Source: Paenibacillus athensensis
GTDB taxonomy: Bacteria > Bacillota > Bacilli > Paenibacillales > NBRC-103111
Assembly (NCBI RefSeq): GCF_004514475.2
Contig: NZ_MYFO02000001.1
Coordinates: forward strand, 186,001-250,000
Reading direction: 5' to 3'
DNA length: 64,000 nt
Position 1 is the first letter of the stretch. The number at the start of each line of letters is the position of its first letter. Under the pieces are notes generated by a model. It searched no databases, was not told where the DNA came from, and saw only the letters and a list, made by a program, of their open reading frames with translations. Below, in pieces: positions 51,668 through 60,578 of the stretch. The position numbers and the translations under genes are program-made.

Positions 51668-52066
51668 CTGTCTTCGAGTGTAAACGATCCTGCCAAGGGT
51701 CGTTTTTCTTTTGCGAAAATCCTGCTTAACAATGAAATTTTTAAAAAATTGTAACAATTACTGCAAAACTGGGTATTTATTTTCCATACCTACTAAAAAA
51801 GCTTATTTTCCCGTGGTAAAATAAAGAAGTATCCGCTTACGAACAACTTGGCGTCTGGGAAGGTGATATCGGTTTCATCGTAGTACGACTTCATTCGTGC
51901 AAAGGAGGAAATGAAGAGAGCCGACAGAGGCGAGGGGCCACGCAGGCATCCCGCACTTGCTGTTGCCAGACCTGTTACGACGTTCCGCGACAAAAGCATA
52001 ATCGCTTCATGGCAACCTGCTCCAGCATGGGCGCGCGTCTTTCATCAAGCAAGCGAGGAGGCATTT
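51668..52066. other. Intergenic region before the NarL-type regulator
   Basis: About 400 bases. A terminator lies at 51683-51713 and an A+T-rich stretch at 51710-51830 that probably holds the regulator's promoter (for example TAAAAT at 51817). The rest shows no gene; the open frame from 51911 lacks a ribosome site. Confidence 0.5.
51683..51713 (+). terminator. Terminator of the Fur-controlled flavodoxin operon
   Basis: AACGATCC pairs with GGGTCGTT (one G-U pair) around a five- to six-base loop, followed by TTTTTCTTTT. Confidence 0.8.
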
Positions 52067-52717
52067 ATGATCAAGGTGGCGCTGGTCGATGGCCAAATGC
52101 TGGTGAGCGAAGGCATCAAATTTATGCTGGAAAAAGATCCCGACGTTCGGATCGCGGGCTGCGCGTTTACCCTGGAGGATACGCTGCGCATTTGCCGGCA
52201 GGACGAGCCTGACGTGCTGATTCTGGATGTGCAGATGTCCGGCTGCGACGGCTGGCTGCTGCTGGGGCAGCTGCAGCGCGAGTTTCCCGATGTGCGCGTC
52301 GTGGTGCTGACCGAGAGCAGAGAAATCGATACCGTGATCCGGGCGATGAATGCCGGCGCACGGGGGTACATGCTGAAGACGATCCATCCGCAAGAGCTGC
52401 TGATGACGGTCAAAAGCGCCGCGCTCGGTTTGAGCGTCATGCATAAAGACGTGATGGCCGATTTCATCCGCTTTGCTCCGGGATATCACCAATCCCGCCA
52501 GGAGGAAGCCAAAGCTTCCTGGACGTTCCATTTTACCGAACGGGAGCTTATGATTATCAAGCACGTTTCCCAAGGCAAGGAGAACAGCGAGATTGCCAAA
52601 AGCTTATTTCTGTCCGTAGGCACCGTGAAAAATACGATTTCGACCATTCTTCGCAAGCAAAATTTGCGGGACCGGGTCGAATTGGTCGTTTTTGCGGTCA
52701 AAAACGATCTGTTGTAG
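52067..52717 (+). CDS. Orphan NarL/LuxR-family response regulator
   Basis: A 216-residue regulator. The receiver domain (1-120) has the acidic pocket (ALVDGQ), the phosphoacceptor in VLILDVQMSGCDGW and the conserved Thr and Lys (VLTES, GYMLKT). The LuxR helix-turn-helix lies at about 150-210 (FTERELMIIKHVSQGKENSE, LFLSVGTVKNTISTIL). GAGGAGG at 52054-52061 selects ATG 52067. No histidine kinase is near, so its partner is elsewhere. The next gene is read the same way but 250 bases away. Confidence 0.9.
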   Translation: MIKVALVDGQMLVSEGIKFMLEKDPDVRIAGCAFTLEDTLRICRQDEPDVLILDVQMSGCDGWLLLGQLQREFPDVRVVVLTESREIDTVIRAMNAGARGYMLKTIHPQELLMTVKSAALGLSVMHKDVMADFIRFAPGYHQSRQEEAKASWTFHFTERELMIIKHVSQGKENSEIAKSLFLSVGTVKNTISTILRKQNLRDRVELVVFAVKNDLL

Positions 52718-52971
52718 CGTTGTGCCGCAGCGGGAACGCCCGGCATGCCGGAGTCGTTCATGCAAGTGCGTCCGTCGTCCGTTTCCTGCAACTACCGTCG
52801 AACGGCGAACCGCTCGATGTGATCAAATTGCTGCCGCCAGCAGCTTACCCTGTGAGCATTGCTATCGCTTAACGCCACTTACGAACAAGACTGAAGCCTC
52901 CACGATCGGTGAACCCGAGAATGCTTACCGCGCAAGCTTGTGCCGGCGAAAAGCCACAGGAGGGTGTAAAG

Positions 52972-53997
52972 ATGAAATACGCTTACAAATTGCATTGCAA
53001 TTTGCCCAACAACAGCCGTAACGAACAAGTGCCGATGGATACTATCGCCCGCATTGCGCAACATGCAGACGCTTTTCAATATAACGGGGTGCTGTCGCAC
53101 TTCAATTTTCAAATGATGGATCCGTTTGTGCTCGGCACGTGGATCATTCAGCGCACCAAGCGGCTCTCGCCGATCATCGCCGTGCAGCCGAACTATTGCA
53201 GCCCGCTGGAAGCGGCCAAGATGGTGCAGACGATCGCGCGTCTTTACGGGCGCAGGGTCATCCTCAACATGATTACAGGCGCAGCCAAAAGCGAGCTTGA
53301 GCAGGTTCAGGAGACGTTGTCGCACGACGAGCGTTACGTTCGTCTGGCTGAGTACATGCACGTGCTCAAGCTGATTCTGTCGACGGCGGGGCCGGTTTAT
53401 TTTGCCGGCGATTACTACAAATACAACGGCTTGCAGCTGTATCCGGAGCTGGAACCGGAGCTGATGCCGACCTTGTTCGTAGCCGGCTCCTCGGCAGCGA
53501 GCATGGAGGTCGCTTTGCAGCAGGCCGATTTGTTCATGACCCATCCGGGACCGGTTCCGGAGTACCGCGAGCTGACGAACGGCATTCGTCACCTGCCGCA
53601 TCTGCGTTCCGGAATCAAAATCGGCGTCATCGCCCGCGAGACGAAAGAGGAAGCGTGGATGGAGGCGCACCGTCGCTTCCCGGTCAGCGCAACGGGCAAG
53701 ATGGCCACCAAGATGAAGGCCAAATCGGAGTCCGTCTGGCTGCGGCAGATGGCCGAGCTGACTCTGGCGTCGGACAACCGCGACGAAGTGTTCTGGATGG
53801 GCGGCTTTGCCAGCGGCATCGCCAACAATCCGATTCTCGTTGGCGATTACGAGCAAGTGTCGCAGTACATCGGTCAATACGTCGAAGCAGGCGTGAACGA
53901 GATTATCGTGGCCGGGCTGCTGGATGAACATGATTTTCGGCATACCGCAGAAGTGTTCAAGACGATGGATGCGGCTCAATATGCCCATGAAAGATAA
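52972..53997 (+). CDS. LLM-class flavin-dependent oxidoreductase (SsuD-like)
   Basis: A 341-residue TIM-barrel enzyme of the luciferase-like family, closest in style to alkanesulfonate monooxygenases (GVLSHFNFQMMDPFVLGTWI, FNMIT-type NMITGAAKSELEQ, LFVAGSSAASMEVALQQADL, GDYEQVSQYIGQYVEAGVNE). Such enzymes use reduced FMN from a separate reductase and oxygen. The substrate is not known; siderophore- or antibiotic-linked monooxygenases belong here too. AGGAGGG at 52958-52964 precedes ATG 52972. A terminator follows at 54061. Confidence 0.85.
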   Translation: MKYAYKLHCNLPNNSRNEQVPMDTIARIAQHADAFQYNGVLSHFNFQMMDPFVLGTWIIQRTKRLSPIIAVQPNYCSPLEAAKMVQTIARLYGRRVILNMITGAAKSELEQVQETLSHDERYVRLAEYMHVLKLILSTAGPVYFAGDYYKYNGLQLYPELEPELMPTLFVAGSSAASMEVALQQADLFMTHPGPVPEYRELTNGIRHLPHLRSGIKIGVIARETKEEAWMEAHRRFPVSATGKMATKMKAKSESVWLRQMAELTLASDNRDEVFWMGGFASGIANNPILVGDYEQVSQYIGQYVEAGVNEIIVAGLLDEHDFRHTAEVFKTMDAAQYAHER

Positions 53998-54060
53998 GCA
54001 CGTGCGGACCGCGGTCCTGCCGCTGGCGGAAGCAGCGGCTCCGCGGGCGCTTCAATAGCG

Positions 54061-54107
54061 GGCCTCGCTGACGGATGTATGAGCATTCGGAGCGGGCCTG
54101 TTTTTTT
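54061..54107 (+). terminator. Terminator after the LLM oxidoreductase
   Basis: GGCCTCGCT (54061-54069) pairs with AGCGGGCC (54091-54098) with a one-base bulge, followed by TG and seven T residues. Confidence 0.65.
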
Positions 54108-54294
54108 ATGGGACGGCCTGCGCGGCAATCGTCGGCGCGCCAGGTTTTGCGGACGGGAGCGCCGGACCTGTTCTCGGGTGTTTGTTGCAGCTGCTGCAGC
54201 TATAGCTGTAGCAAATTGACTTTCCCGGTTATTTGATACACAATGGGGGTGGGCTTGGCCCAACCTTCCATTTGTAAGGAGAAAATCACAATCG

Positions 54295-55620
54295 ATGAAA
54301 CCGACCACACACGTCGTTGACAATGAAAAGATGGACCGCGCCATTCTGGTTAGTCTGGTGACACAGGAGCAGAAGAAGCGGGAAGCGCTCGCTGAATATT
54401 CGCTCCAGGAGCTTGTCCAGCTGGCGGAAACCGCCGGCGTGGAAGTACTGGCGACCATGACGCAAAATAAAGAATCGGCCGATACCAAATGGTTTATCGG
54501 CAAAGGCAAGGTGGAAGAGCTGCGGGCGCTGATGGAAGAGCTCGGCGCGAATACGGCGATTTTCGATCAGGAGCTGTCCGGGGCACAGGTGCGCAATCTG
54601 GAAGAAGCGCTGGATGCCAAGATCATCGACCGCACGCAGCTGATTCTGGATATTTTTGCCCAGCGCGCCAAGACGCGCGAGGGGATCATTCAGGTCGAGC
54701 TGGCCCAGCTGAGCTACCTGCTGCCGCGGCTGTCCGGGCAGGGCAAGAACCTGTCGCGGCTTGGCGGCGGTATTGGTACGCGCGGTCCCGGCGAGACGAA
54801 GCTGGAAACCGACCGCCGCCATATCCGCGAGCGGATCGGCGAGCTCAAAGCGCAGCTGGAGGAGGTCGTTCGACACCGCAAGCTGCATCGCGAGCGCCGC
54901 AAGAAATCCGGCGTGTTTCAGGTCGCGCTGGTCGGCTACACCAATGCCGGCAAGTCGACGCTGCTGCGCCAACTGACGAACGCCGACGTTTATGTGGAGA
55001 ATCAGCTGTTCGCTACGCTCGATCCGACCTCGCGCACGCTGACGCTGCCCAGCGGCAAGGAGATCGTGCTGACCGACACCGTCGGCTTCATCCAGAACCT
55101 GCCGCACGATCTGGTAGCGGCATTCCGCGCGACGTTGGAGGAAGCGAACGAAGCCGATCTGATTCTCCACGTCGTCGACAGCTCGACCGAGATGCGCAAC
55201 GAGCAAATGCGCGTCGTCGCCGAGGTGCTTGAGGAGCTGGGCGCGCATCGGCAGGAGCAACTGACGGTGTTTAACAAAATCGATCTGCTGCCCGACGAGC
55301 AGCAGGCGATGCTGTTTGCCGAAGGCGATTTTATCAAAATGAGCGCCTACCGCGAAGACGATTTGCAGCGCTTGCGTTTGGCTGTGCAGGACAAGCTGAT
55401 GGGCGAGCGGCTGACATTTCGCATTCCCGCCGACAAGGGCGAGCTGATTTCGCTCGTGTACCGGATCGGCGATGTGCTGGAGAATGAAGTCGACGGCGAG
55501 GAGATGCTGTTTCAAGTGCGGGTTAACAAAGACGATTATGCCAAAATGGGCTATTTGCTGGCCGCCTACGATCAGCACAAGCAGCAGTACGGACAGGAAG
55601 ACAAGGGAGAGAGCTTCTAG
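54295..55620 (+). CDS. hflX: GTPase HflX
   Basis: A 441-residue ribosome-associated GTPase that splits or rescues stalled ribosomes. An N-terminal HflX domain is seen (TKWFIGKGKVEELRALME, LILDIFAQRAKTREGIIQVE, GGGIGTRGPGETKLETDRR). The G domain has G1 GYTNAGKST (about 214-222), G3 DTVGF, G4 NKID and G5 MSAY. All motifs are intact. It lies two bases before ynbB, a pairing common in Bacillus relatives. Confidence 0.95.
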   Translation: MKPTTHVVDNEKMDRAILVSLVTQEQKKREALAEYSLQELVQLAETAGVEVLATMTQNKESADTKWFIGKGKVEELRALMEELGANTAIFDQELSGAQVRNLEEALDAKIIDRTQLILDIFAQRAKTREGIIQVELAQLSYLLPRLSGQGKNLSRLGGGIGTRGPGETKLETDRRHIRERIGELKAQLEEVVRHRKLHRERRKKSGVFQVALVGYTNAGKSTLLRQLTNADVYVENQLFATLDPTSRTLTLPSGKEIVLTDTVGFIQNLPHDLVAAFRATLEEANEADLILHVVDSSTEMRNEQMRVVAEVLEELGAHRQEQLTVFNKIDLLPDEQQAMLFAEGDFIKMSAYREDDLQRLRLAVQDKLMGERLTFRIPADKGELISLVYRIGDVLENEVDGEEMLFQVRVNKDDYAKMGYLLAAYDQHKQQYGQEDKGESF

Positions 55621-55622
55621 GT

Positions 55623-56873
55623 ATGGAATTCGGGGAGAAACTAACGGCGCTGATGGACAGCGCCGAACGCCGGATCGAGCCGGCCGTGCGCCGGATCGAG
55701 CGGACGATCGACCGCAATCAATGGAAGGTCATTGCCGCCTTTCAAAAGCACAAGGTCAGCGATTATCATTTTGCCGGTTCCACGGGCTACGGCTACAACG
55801 ATCGCGGCCGAGAGGTGCTCGATCTGGTCTATGCCGATGCGCTGGGCGCGGAAGCGGCGCTCGTGCGGCCGCATTTTGCTTCCGGCACGCATACGATCGG
55901 CACCGCGTTGTTTGGCGTGCTGCGTCCGGGCGATCACCTGCTGTACATTACGGGCCGGCCGTATGATACGCTGCACAAAGTCATCGGCAAGCCCGGCGAC
56001 GGCACCGGCTCGCTGCAGGACTTCGGCATCGCCTACAGCGAAGTGGCGCTGACCGAATCGGGCGAGCCGGACTGGGCCGGCATCGCCGCCGCCCTGCAGC
56101 CGAACACCAAGGTGATCGGCATTCAGCGCTCGCGCGGCTATGACTGGCGCCCGTCGTTCACCGTCGCGCAGATCGGCGAAATGGTCCGCTTCGTCAAGGA
56201 AGCGCGGCCCGATGCGATCGTCTTCGTCGACAACTGCTACGGCGAGTTTACCGAAGCCGAGGAGCCGACGGCGGCGGGCGCTGATCTGATCGCGGGCTCG
56301 CTGATCAAAAATCCCGGCGGCGGCATTGCGCCCAGCGGCGGCTATATCGCCGGACGCCGCGACCTGGTTGAGCTGGCCGCGTACCGGATGACCGCGCCGG
56401 GCATCGGCGGTGAGGTGGGCGCGATGCTGGGGGCGACGCGCGCGATGTATCAGGGGCTGTTCCTGGCCCCGCACCTTGTCGGTCAAGCGCTCAAGGGAGC
56501 CGCTTTCGCCGCCGCCGTCTTTGAGGAGCTCGGCTTTATCAGCCATCCGCGCTGGGACGATCCGCGCACCGATCTGATTCAGGCCATCCGCTTCACTTCC
56601 GCGCAGCACCTGATCACCTTCGTGCAGGGCATTCAGCGGGCCGCAGCGGTCGATGCGCACGTCGTGCCCGAGCCGTGGGATATGCCCGGCTACGAGCATC
56701 CGGTCATCATGGCCGCCGGGACGTTCATTCAAGGCGGCAGCCTGGAGCTGTCAGCCGACGCGCCGATCCGCGAGCCGTATATTGCCTACATGCAAGGCGG
56801 CTTGACGTATTCGCACTGCAAGCTGGGCGTCATGACAGCGCTGCAGCATATGGAAACGGCAGGGCTGATTTGA
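55623..56873 (+). CDS. ynbB: YnbB-type PLP-dependent aminotransferase/lyase
   Basis: A 416-residue PLP enzyme of the YnbB/Met_gamma_lyase family (PF06838). Features are the start HFAGSTGYGYNDRGREVLDL, HFASGTHTIGTALFGVLRPG (cofactor phosphate loop), VDNCYGEFTE with the PLP-binding Asp, and the Schiff-base Lys in GSLIKNPGGGIAPSG (about residue 229). The substrate is unproven despite the family name. It forms the conserved hflX-ynbB-glnR-glnA order of Bacilli. Confidence 0.9.
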   Translation: MEFGEKLTALMDSAERRIEPAVRRIERTIDRNQWKVIAAFQKHKVSDYHFAGSTGYGYNDRGREVLDLVYADALGAEAALVRPHFASGTHTIGTALFGVLRPGDHLLYITGRPYDTLHKVIGKPGDGTGSLQDFGIAYSEVALTESGEPDWAGIAAALQPNTKVIGIQRSRGYDWRPSFTVAQIGEMVRFVKEARPDAIVFVDNCYGEFTEAEEPTAAGADLIAGSLIKNPGGGIAPSGGYIAGRRDLVELAAYRMTAPGIGGEVGAMLGATRAMYQGLFLAPHLVGQALKGAAFAAAVFEELGFISHPRWDDPRTDLIQAIRFTSAQHLITFVQGIQRAAAVDAHVVPEPWDMPGYEHPVIMAAGTFIQGGSLELSADAPIREPYIAYMQGGLTYSHCKLGVMTALQHMETAGLI

Positions 56874-56884
56874 TTTTGCAAAAC

Positions 56885-56901
56885 TGTAAACAAACCTAAC
56901 A
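56885..56901 (+). promoter_or_regulatory. GlnR/TnrA box of glnRA
   Basis: TGTAAACAAACCTAACA fits the TGTNAN7TNACA operator exactly. It lies four bases upstream of the -35 hexamer, like the first glnRA operator of Bacillus subtilis. Confidence 0.85.
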
Positions 56902-56905
56902 CTCC

Positions 56906-56934
56906 TTGACATGTTTTTATCGGAAAGGTACAAT
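56906..56934 (+). promoter_or_regulatory. Sigma-A promoter of glnRA
   Basis: TTGACA (56906-56911) and TACAAT (56929-56934) are 17 bases apart, with a leader of about 30 bases to glnR. Confidence 0.85.
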
Positions 56935-56969
56935 AAAAGCAGGCAGTTACTGACCAGGAGTGATGAGTC

Positions 56970-57380
56970 ATGAGCGATGAAATACGCAGAAATATGGCGC
57001 TGTTTCCTATTGGAATCGTCATGAAGCTAACCGATTTGACCGCACGGCAAATCCGCTATTACGAACAACACGAGCTGGTCATTCCGGCAAGAACCTCGGG
57101 CAATCAGAGGCTCTATTCATTCAATGACGTGGAGCGGTTGCTGGAGATCAAGGATTTGATCGAGAAGGGCGTCAACATTGCGGGCATCAAGCAGGTGCTT
57201 TTGCCGGTGTCCAAGGATTCCGAAGATGCAACCGTTATCAACGAGCACACAGAGGTCAAGCGCAAGGAGCTCACCGATTCCCAGCTGCACAAGATGCTCA
57301 AGCAGCAGCTGATCGGCGGAGGCAAGCGGCCAGGTCAGGTTTCCCTTATCCAAGGCGAGCTTTCCCGGTTTTTTCACTAA
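56970..57380 (+). CDS. glnR: Nitrogen regulator GlnR
   Basis: A 136-residue MerR-family repressor. The N-terminal winged helix has the GlnR pattern FPIGIVMKLTDLTARQIRYY with QHELVIPARTSGNQRLYSFN. The short C-terminal tail senses feedback-inhibited glutamine synthetase. It represses glnRA and other nitrogen genes in glutamine excess. The box and promoter upstream, and glnA 32 bases downstream, confirm identity. Confidence 0.95.
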   Translation: MSDEIRRNMALFPIGIVMKLTDLTARQIRYYEQHELVIPARTSGNQRLYSFNDVERLLEIKDLIEKGVNIAGIKQVLLPVSKDSEDATVINEHTEVKRKELTDSQLHKMLKQQLIGGGKRPGQVSLIQGELSRFFH

Positions 57381-57412
57381 ACTCACGGTTTTGAGAAGAA
57401 AGGAGAATGTTC

Positions 57413-58753
57413 GTGGGCTACACCAATAATTACACGAAAGAAGATATTTTGCGCATTGCCAAGGAGGAGAAGGTCAACTTCATCCGCCTGCAGTTTACCG
57501 ACCTGATGGGTAGCATCAAGAATGTGGAAATTCCTTTCAGTCAGCTGGAGAAGGCGCTCGACAACAAAATGATGTTCGACGGCTCTTCCATTGAAGGCTA
57601 CGTGCGCATCGAAGAATCCGACATGTATCTGTATCCCGATCTGAGCACCTGGGTCATTTTTCCTTGGTTTACCGAAGGCAAAGTGGCGCGGCTGATCTGC
57701 GACATCTACCTCCCGGACGGCCGTCCGTTCCCGGGCGACCCGCGCGGCATTTTGAAAAATGCGCTCAAGCAAGCGGAAGAAATGGGCTTCACAGCTATGA
57801 ACGTTGGACCGGAACCGGAATTTTTCCTGTTCAAAACCGACGATAAAGGCAATCCGACGATGGAACTGAACGACCAAGGGGGCTACTTTGACCTTGCTCC
57901 GATGGACCTTGGCGAGAACTGCCGCCGCGATATCGTGTTGACGCTGGAAGAAATGGGCTTCGAGATCGAAGCTTCGCATCATGAGGTTGCGCCGGGCCAG
58001 CATGAAATCGACTTTAAATACGCCGATGCCATCAAAGCGGCCGACCAAATCCAGACGTTCAAGCTGGTTGTCAAAACGATCGCCAGACAGCACGGTCTGC
58101 ATGCAACCTTCATGCCCAAGCCGTTGTTCGGCATGAACGGTTCGGGGATGCATTGTCACCAATCGCTTTTCAAGGGCAACGTCAATGCATTTTACGATGA
58201 GAGCGACAAGTTAGGTCTGAGTAACGTAGCCAGACATTATATGGCAGGTGTATTGCGCCATGCCCGTTCGTTTGCTGCGATCACCAACCCGACCGTCAAT
58301 TCGTATAAACGTCTTGTTCCCGGCTATGAAGCGCCTTGCTACGTGGCTTGGTCGGCGAGCAACCGCAGCCCGATGATCCGCATTCCGGCGTCTCGCGGCC
58401 TCAGCACGCGCGTCGAGGTGCGCAACCCGGACCCGGCGGCGAACCCGTATTTGGCGCTTGCCGTGATGCTGGCTGCCGGACTTGACGGCATCAAGAACAA
58501 AATGCAGCTGCCGCCGCCAACCGACCGCAACATCTATGTTATGACAGAGGAAGAGCGCGAGGAGCAGGGCATTCCGAGCTTGCCGCTTAATCTCAAGCAA
58601 GCGCTGGATGAGCTGATCCGCGATGAAGTCGTCTGCGACTGTCTCGGCGAGCACGCGCTGGCGCATTTCTACGAGCTGAAAGAAATCGAATGGGATATGT
58701 ATCGGACCCAAGTTCACGCTTGGGAGCGCGATCAGTATTTGACGTTGTATTAA
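57413..58753 (+). CDS. glnA: Glutamine synthetase type I
   Basis: A 446-residue glutamine synthetase that makes glutamine from glutamate, ammonia and ATP, of the Bacillus type without an adenylylation loop. Seen are [20 protein letters not shown], the metal-binding [21 protein letters not shown], the ATP-binding [20 protein letters not shown] and [20 protein letters not shown] 57413 is seven bases from AGGAG (57401-57405) and gives the usual length; ATG 57407 is too close to that site. Confidence 0.96.
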   Translation: MGYTNNYTKEDILRIAKEEKVNFIRLQFTDLMGSIKNVEIPFSQLEKALDNKMMFDGSSIEGYVRIEESDMYLYPDLSTWVIFPWFTEGKVARLICDIYLPDGRPFPGDPRGILKNALKQAEEMGFTAMNVGPEPEFFLFKTDDKGNPTMELNDQGGYFDLAPMDLGENCRRDIVLTLEEMGFEIEASHHEVAPGQHEIDFKYADAIKAADQIQTFKLVVKTIARQHGLHATFMPKPLFGMNGSGMHCHQSLFKGNVNAFYDESDKLGLSNVARHYMAGVLRHARSFAAITNPTVNSYKRLVPGYEAPCYVAWSASNRSPMIRIPASRGLSTRVEVRNPDPAANPYLALAVMLAAGLDGIKNKMQLPPPTDRNIYVMTEEEREEQGIPSLPLNLKQALDELIRDEVVCDCLGEHALAHFYELKEIEWDMYRTQVHAWERDQYLTLY

Positions 58754-58790
58754 AAAGTCTGCGCCGGTCAGCGGCGAAGCGATAATCAGG

Positions 58791-58858
58791 AAGGGCGGAA
58801 CGACCGCGAGCGCCATGTCGGTAACGATAGGGCTGCGAGCTTCGTTCCGCCCTTTTTT
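58791..58858 (+). terminator. Terminator of glnRA
   Basis: A perfect 13-bp stem AAGGGCGGAACGA/TCGTTCCGCCCTT encloses a loop of about 37 bases and ends in a run of T residues (58853-58858). Confidence 0.85.
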
Positions 58859-58894
58859 GATTCATACACACAGGAAGAAACGAGGGAGAACGCG

Positions 58895-59365
58895 TTGAAA
58901 GTCATCACGATCCGCCAACCCTGGGCGACGCTAATCGCTCTGGGGGAAAAGCGGTATGAAACCCGCTCATGGCAAACCGCACATCGGGGAGTGCTGGCTA
59001 TTCACGCCGGACAAACGCTTGATCAGCTCGCTTGCCGGCAAGAGCCGATTGCGACGATGTTGCAGCAATACGGGTTTACGGCCAAGACGCTGCCGCTCGG
59101 CGCCGTCATTGCGACCTGTCAGCTGGTCGACTGTTTGCGGGTTGCTGCCGACAAAGACGGTCGGGCTTGGCTGGAGCGCTTTGGCGCAGACACCGTTGCC
59201 GTTGACGGCAACGAATACCGCTTCGGCGATTACGCCGCAGGACGTTACGCTTGGGAACTGCGCGAGGTTACGCCCGTTCGACCGTCCAAGGTCAAAGGAC
59301 GCCTGAGCCTGTGGGAATGGGACCCGCCTGCCGGATTGCTTGAAGATTTGCCTGGCTTGCGATGA
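58895..59365 (+). CDS. ASCH-domain protein
   Basis: A 156-residue soluble protein with the ASCH pattern: ITIRQPWATLIALGEKRYET, RSWQTAHRGVLAIHAG and, near the end, YAWELREVTPVRP. ASCH domains resemble PUA folds and bind RNA; some have amidohydrolase or nuclease activity. TTG 58895 follows GAGGGAG at 58882-58888. No partner gene is evident. Confidence 0.85.
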   Translation: MKVITIRQPWATLIALGEKRYETRSWQTAHRGVLAIHAGQTLDQLACRQEPIATMLQQYGFTAKTLPLGAVIATCQLVDCLRVAADKDGRAWLERFGADTVAVDGNEYRFGDYAAGRYAWELREVTPVRPSKVKGRLSLWEWDPPAGLLEDLPGLR

Positions 59366-59483
59366 CGCTTCTATCGCCTCCGGGCTTTATTTAATAAAAA
59401 TTCCATATATGGGTAATCATAACTCTGACACGCTCTTCTTTGGCGTGACGTACACCAATCCAACAGCTCGCGGGGATACCACT

Positions 59484-60578
59484 ATGATCGGAAAATCAGG
59501 CGCTGCCATCGGTACGATCCCAGCTTTTAGCATCATCATATTGGCAACGGGGCTGATGAACCATGTGATGGTCATTCCGCCCCTGCTCCAAGCGGCACAT
59601 CGGGATGCATGGCTTAGCGTATTGGCGATCATCCCGCTGTATCTGGTCTGGACGGGCATCTTGTTTATCATCATGAGGCGTACGAACCAGCAGGCGTTTT
59701 TCCCGTGGCTGCAGACTCACTGCGGCAAATGGATCAGCGGCGCGGTGCGGGCTTGTTTTATCGTCTATTTATTTCTGATTTGTACGTTGACGATGAAGGA
59801 TACGGCGATGTGGACCCATACGTCCTATTTGCCTCGAACGCCGCAGTGGATTCTGTCGGTCACGCTGCTGATGCTTTGCTGCTATGCCGCTCATGCCGGG
59901 TTGCGCTCGATTGCCATTTGCGCCGGCATTTTGCTGCCGTTCGTCATTGTATTCGGGGATTTTGTGCTCAGCGCCAATTTGCCGGTCAAAAACTATCATC
60001 TTCTCTTTCCTGTCATGGAGCAAGGTGTTCAGCCTCTGCTGCAAGGGACAGTCTATGTGGGCGGGGGCCTGGTGGAAATCATCATCTTGCTGCTTTTTCA
60101 GCATCAATTAAAAAAGAAAATTCCGCTTTGGTCGTTGCTTCTGTTGGCTGTTTTTCTCGTCATGCTCGTCTTTGGCCCGCTGACCGGAGCCATTGCCGAA
60201 TTCGGTCCTGTAGAAGCGGCCAAGCTGCGATATCCGGCCTATGAGGAGTGGCGGCTCGTCAGTGTCGGCCAATATATCCGGCATCTGGATTTCTTGTCCA
60301 TCTATCAATGGTTATCGGGGGCATTTGTGCGGATCTCGACCGCGTTGCTGCTGCTGGTCGATTTGCTCTCGGGAGGCGGTAGCAAGCGGAGGATGGTGTG
60401 GTTTTGCGGGCTGGGCTTGACACTTATCGCCTTGGTCGAGCTGCCGATAAGCGATATGCAGTATTTACAGTTTATGCAAAGTGTGTATTTGCCCGCGGCA
60501 TTGACCGTCATGACCGCATTGCTGCTGCTATTGTTCGTGCTTGCACTCATCCGGGGCCACAAGGGGGAAATGTCTTGA
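59484..60578 (+). CDS. gerAB: Spore germinant receptor subunit B (GerAB family)
   Basis: A 364-residue membrane protein of the amino-acid-permease-like GerAB family, with about ten membrane helices from residue 8 on. It binds the germinant in the inner spore membrane. The frame opens at 59340, but ATG 59484 gives the family length and starts just before the first helix, with GGGGAT ahead. Its stop overlaps the gerAA start by four bases. Unusually, the B gene is first. Confidence 0.9.
   Translation: MIGKSGAAIGTIPAFSIIILATGLMNHVMVIPPLLQAAHRDAWLSVLAIIPLYLVWTGILFIIMRRTNQQAFFPWLQTHCGKWISGAVRACFIVYLFLICTLTMKDTAMWTHTSYLPRTPQWILSVTLLMLCCYAAHAGLRSIAICAGILLPFVIVFGDFVLSANLPVKNYHLLFPVMEQGVQPLLQGTVYVGGGLVEIIILLLFQHQLKKKIPLWSLLLLAVFLVMLVFGPLTGAIAEFGPVEAAKLRYPAYEEWRLVSVGQYIRHLDFLSIYQWLSGAFVRISTALLLLVDLLSGGGSKRRMVWFCGLGLTLIALVELPISDMQYLQFMQSVYLPAALTVMTALLLLLFVLALIRGHKGEMS

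Noticed and set aside
52879..56732. Leftward frames of 369, 430 and 363 codons
   Set aside because: Antisense shadows of the LLM oxidoreductase, hflX and ynbB.
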